From contig QILX01000143.1 in assembly GCA_003232175.1 (NCBI GenBank), positions 1 through 8,483 on the forward strand: a stretch of DNA of 8,483 nt, in the 5' to 3' direction. The position numbers and the translations under genes were made by a program. Of this stretch, positions 6,133 to 8,483 are shown in pieces. The number at the start of each line of letters is the position of its first letter. The stretch's first letter is position 1. The notes below the pieces were generated by a model. It was not told the origin of the DNA, searched no databases, and saw only the letters and a list, made by a program, of their open reading frames with translations. Origin of the DNA: Hyphomicrobiales bacterium. GTDB taxonomy: Bacteria; Pseudomonadota; Alphaproteobacteria; Rhizobiales; SZUA-8.

Positions 6133-6834
6133 CTATTCGGATTTTTCGCCCTCGGATTTTTTCGCGGCCTCTTTGGCGGCTTCCTCTTCGGCCACCTTCA
6201 CGGCTTCACCGGCGGTGGTGTCGGCCATCAGGGCCTTGGCCTGTGACACCCAGTCCTCGCGTTCGATGCGGCCCTTGAAGCTCAGCCTGTCGTCAACGGC
6301 GGCAATTTGATCATCGGAAAATGCGGCGATCTGGGCGAAGGTCTTGATCCCCAGGGCATTGAGACGTGATTCCAGTTCAGGGCCTACACCCTTTATCAGC
6401 TTGATGTCATCGCCTGGTCCCTTAGGGGCGGTGAACAACGGCCCGGTCGCCACTTTGGACTTTTTCGGTGCGCGGATATCTTTGCGCTCGGCGATGCGGG
6501 CCGATTTGCCGCGACGACCGCGCAAATAATAGAGTTTGGCGCGGCGTACAGCACCGCGGCGCACGACCTTGATCGAGTCGATCATGGGCGAATGGACCGG
6601 GAAAACCCGCTCCACGCCCTCGCCATAGGATATCTTGCGCACTGTGAAGCTCTCATTGAGGCCACCGCCGGAACGGGCGATGCAGACGCCTTCATAGGCC
6701 TGTACGCGCTCGCGGGTGCCTTCGGTCACCCGGACATTGACCTGGACCGTGTCGCCGGGGGCAAATTCGGGAACCGGGCGGGCGGCTGCCAGCTCCGCCG
6801 CATGTTCGGCTTCAAGCTGTTGAACGATATTCAT
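6133..6834 (-). CDS. rplS: Ribosomal protein L19 with C-terminal helix-hairpin-helix extension
   Basis: L19 is a large-subunit ribosomal protein near the 30S interface. Residues 1 to about 125 form a complete L19, with FAPGDTVQVNVRVTEGTRERVQAYEGVCIAR, SFTVRKISYGEGVERVFPVHSP and RRAKLYYLRGRRGKSARI. Normal L19 stops around 115-130 residues, but this protein has 233. After a linker (126-143) comes a helix-hairpin-helix module: DDIKLIKGVGPELESRLNAL, then IKTFAQIAAFSDDQIAAV and FKGRIEREDWVSQAKAL (142-202). A Lys/Glu/Ala-rich tail follows. A very similar module is known at the C-terminus of L21 and NuoE-type proteins in alphaproteobacteria. The ATG at 6834 has AAGG nine bases upstream. The usual partners rpsP, rimM and trmD are not upstream, so it probably has its own promoter in the 150-base gap. 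Confidence 0.95.
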   Translation of the reverse strand: MNIVQQLEAEHAAELAAARPVPEFAPGDTVQVNVRVTEGTRERVQAYEGVCIARSGGGLNESFTVRKISYGEGVERVFPVHSPMIDSIKVVRRGAVRRAKLYYLRGRRGKSARIAERKDIRAPKKSKVATGPLFTAPKGPGDDIKLIKGVGPELESRLNALGIKTFAQIAAFSDDQIAAVDDRLSFKGRIEREDWVSQAKALMADTTAGEAVKVAEEEAAKEAAKKSEGEKSE

Positions 6835-6948
6835 TTATTCGTACCTTGTAAGGCCGATGGAAATAAATCGCGCCCCACCCCCATCGACCTAGCGGGCGAC
6901 TGGGCGTGGCGTGGCGTTTCTCCATCGCATGGGGAAGCTTTGGCGCCA

Positions 6949-6976
6949 TATATATCACTTTGGCGGCGTTTGACAG
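6949..6976 (-). promoter_or_regulatory. Possible promoter for rplS
   Basis: In the 150-base gap between the hydrolase and rplS, the minus strand has CTGTCA (6976-6971), a 16-base spacer and TATATA (6954-6949), each matching the sigma-70 consensus at four of six bases. The resulting leader of about 105 bases contains CCCCAT/ATGGGG pairings that might fold. The remainder of the gap shows nothing else. The call is weak. Confidence 0.3.
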
Positions 6977-6984
6977 GAAAAAAG

Positions 6985-7773
6985 CTAGATAAAGCCCTTG
7001 AGCGCTGTGACCACTTCTTTTGGGGCTTCGCTCATCATCATGTGGCCGCACCGGTCCAGGGTCACGACTTGAGCGTTCGACATGGCCTCGGCCAGGGCCA
7101 AAGCGCCCTTGGGTCGCGCCATGCGGTCACGTTCGCCCAGAAGAAAGAGCGTTGGGATGTAAATTTTTGCCGCGCTCGCCAGGCCATTCTCATAGGCATT
7201 GCAGGCGGTAAGATCGGCATGGAGAACGCCAGGGTGGGCATTGGCGAGCAGGGCGTGGCCGGCGCCGGTCATGCGCAAACCCGGGGCGGGACCGCTAGCC
7301 AGCCCGCTGCCCGGCGCATAGGCCCAGCCGATGATCATGTCGACGGCGGACCGGTCGTTGTTCTTTGCCGCCTCAAGCAGCGCTGGCGCCACGCGCATTG
7401 GAAACGCGATGCCCAAAAGGGCGAGGCGCTCGATGCGGGCCGGCGCATCTGCCACCGTCTCCAGCGCGATCAGCGCGCCCATCGAGTGGCCGATCAATGT
7501 GGCTTTTGGGACATCCAGGGCATCGAGCACATGGATTATCCAGTCGGCCATATCTTCGATGCAGGTCATGGCTTCGCCTTCGGAGAGCCCGTGGCCGGGC
7601 AGGTCGACCGCGAGCACATTGAAGGCCGCAAAAGCCGGATGGCGCGTTTGCAACGCCCAAACGGTGCGGTCCATGCCGGCGCCATGAACAAAAACCATGG
7701 TTGGTTTTTTTACATCGAATGGCGCATCCCCGGTGGCGGCGACGATTCTGTTACCCGCGACGTTTAAATCCAT
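6985..7773 (-). CDS. Alpha/beta-fold hydrolase
   Basis: A 262-residue cytoplasmic hydrolase of the alpha/beta fold. The oxyanion strand FVHGAGMDRTVW (28-39) is followed by DLPGHGLSEG (57-66). The nucleophile elbow is GHSMG with Ser97, the acid is probably Asp216 in LLGERDRMARP, and the base is His244 in DRCGHMMMSEAP. All three triad positions are present, so it should be active on an ester or similar bond; the substrate cannot be told. It has no signal peptide. The start at ATG 7773 is well supported by AAGGA seven bases upstream. The same frame stays open far upstream to 8451, but that part is antisense to the dehydrogenase and not coding. It is divergent from that dehydrogenase across 72 bases, so the two may share control. 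Confidence 0.9.
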   Translation of the reverse strand: MDLNVAGNRIVAATGDAPFDVKKPTMVFVHGAGMDRTVWALQTRHPAFAAFNVLAVDLPGHGLSEGEAMTCIEDMADWIIHVLDALDVPKATLIGHSMGALIALETVADAPARIERLALLGIAFPMRVAPALLEAAKNNDRSAVDMIIGWAYAPGSGLASGPAPGLRMTGAGHALLANAHPGVLHADLTACNAYENGLASAAKIYIPTLFLLGERDRMARPKGALALAEAMSNAQVVTLDRCGHMMMSEAPKEVVTALKGFI

Positions 7774-7845
7774 TTTATGTCCTTCGGCTTGCTCCGGCGT
7801 TGGTTTTGCCGCACAGAAGCCAAGCAACACAAGCGGGACAATCGA

Positions 7846-8483
7846 ATGACACGTAAAATCGTTAAAGTGGCGGTGCTCGGCGGCGGTACCATGGGCGGCG
7901 GCATTGCCGGACTGGTGGCCGAAAAAGGGTATCAGGTTGTGCTTCTGGAAATCAGCCGCGAAGCGGCGGAAGCGGCCAAGGTGCGCATGGTTTCGGGCCG
8001 CCCGCCGGCGGTCCAAACCGCTGAGGCGGCGGACCGGGTCACGGTCGGCAGCTTTGACGACGACATGGGCATGCTCGCCGACTGCGATTGGATTTGCGAG
8101 GCGGTGGTCGAGGACCTTGAGATCAAGCAGAGCCTTTTGGCCCGCGTCGAAGCTGCGCGCAAAGACGGCTCGATCGTTTCGACCAACACCTCGGGCATCC
8201 CTTTGCGCGAAATCACCGGCGGTCTGCCCGGGCGCCTGGCCCGGGACATGGCGGTGACGCATTTTTTCAATCCGGTGAAGGTCATGCGCCTGGTGGAGCT
8301 GGTGCCCGGGGTGGAAACCGCTGGCGACGTCATCCCTTCGCTGGCGGCGTTTTGCGGCGGTGTACTGGGCAAGGGGCCGGTCTATGCCAAGGACACGGTC
8401 AATTTCATCGGCAACCGCATTGGTTGTTTCTGGATGCTGTCGGGCCTGCATATCGGCGGCGAGATGCGGGCACGCGGGCTGAA
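7846..8483 (+). CDS. 3-hydroxyacyl-CoA dehydrogenase, N-terminal part (cut by window edge)
   Basis: The first 212 residues are present and the gene runs off the right edge. It begins with an NAD-binding Rossmann strand and loop, VAVLGGGTMGGGIAG (8-22), then E35 at the end of beta-2 (VVLLEIS). The catalytic set of L-3-hydroxyacyl-CoA dehydrogenases is recognisable: Ser116 in STNTSGIPL, His139 in VTHFFNPVKVMRLVE with Glu151, and probably Asn190 in DTVNFIGNRIG. It oxidises 3-hydroxyacyl-CoA to 3-ketoacyl-CoA in beta-oxidation. The sequence style (ADCDWICEAVVEDLEIK; FIGNRIGCFWM) resembles the long alphaproteobacterial enzymes of about 750-800 residues in which the dehydrogenase is followed by an enoyl-CoA hydratase domain. 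A stand-alone hydroxybutyryl-CoA dehydrogenase is not excluded. GCGGGA lies about eight bases before ATG 7846. Confidence 0.92.
   Translation, partial: MTRKIVKVAVLGGGTMGGGIAGLVAEKGYQVVLLEISREAAEAAKVRMVSGRPPAVQTAEAADRVTVGSFDDDMGMLADCDWICEAVVEDLEIKQSLLARVEAARKDGSIVSTNTSGIPLREITGGLPGRLARDMAVTHFFNPVKVMRLVELVPGVETAGDVIPSLAAFCGGVLGKGPVYAKDTVNFIGNRIGCFWMLSGLHIGGEMRARGL

Noticed and set aside
6970..6987. TTGACA followed by TAGATA on the plus strand as a promoter
   Set aside because: The spacing is only 10 bases and no plus-strand gene follows; it reads into the antisense of the hydrolase.
6592..7767. Plus-strand open frame of 391 codons over rplS and the hydrolase
   Set aside because: It is antisense to two well-supported genes, crosses their intergenic gap and resembles no protein family. 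It is typical of GC-rich antisense frames.
7774..8451. Minus-strand frame open for 226 codons upstream of the hydrolase start, antisense to the dehydrogenase
   Set aside because: The hydrolase has a strong ribosome site and family-typical start at 7773. The upstream frame is a codon-bias shadow of the plus-strand dehydrogenase and has no domain.

Overview
The window looks like a chromosomal segment of an alphaproteobacterium. The base composition is moderately GC-rich. The leuC/leuD/rplS neighbourhood, the short type of ArgC, a full TTAA-N7-TTAA CtrA-type site and a dispersed repeat whose translation reads DPRVKPRDDE all fit that class. The genus cannot be fixed from the sequence. I see no CRISPR array, tRNA, rRNA, phage gene or insertion sequence.

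From left to right, 1-172 is the N-terminal end of an IlvD/Edd-family dehydratase on the minus strand, of the sugar-acid (L-arabinonate-like) type, with a palindromic operator candidate just upstream. Positions 282-4307 form a minus-strand gene train, transcribed right to left: leuC, a small unknown membrane protein, a Zincin_1 metallopeptidase, a frameshifted argC, then leuD, ending in an intrinsic terminator at 282-327. LeuC and LeuD are the two subunits of isopropylmalate isomerase, so their genes are separated here by three genes with no evident part in leucine synthesis.

On the plus strand, 4456-6108 encodes a protein with N-terminal TPR repeats and a C-terminal sulfotransferase domain. 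Its upstream region is shared with the divergent leuC promoter and carries a perfect CtrA-type palindrome. The gene converges on rplS (minus, 6133-6834), and the rplS terminator lies inside the last codons of the TPR gene. The L19 protein is unusual: after a complete L19 domain it continues with a helix-hairpin-helix domain and a charged tail, giving 233 residues.

Upstream of rplS lies an alpha/beta hydrolase (minus, 6985-7773). A 72-bp gap separates it from a divergent 3-hydroxyacyl-CoA dehydrogenase (plus, 7846 to the window edge), which is probably the N-terminal part of a longer beta-oxidation enzyme.

The window is mostly housekeeping metabolism. The points most worth a second look are the L19 fusion, the disrupted argC, the CtrA-type site between leuC and the TPR-sulfotransferase, and the insertion of unrelated genes between rplS, leuC and leuD. 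I found no convincing evidence of a wholly new multi-gene system.
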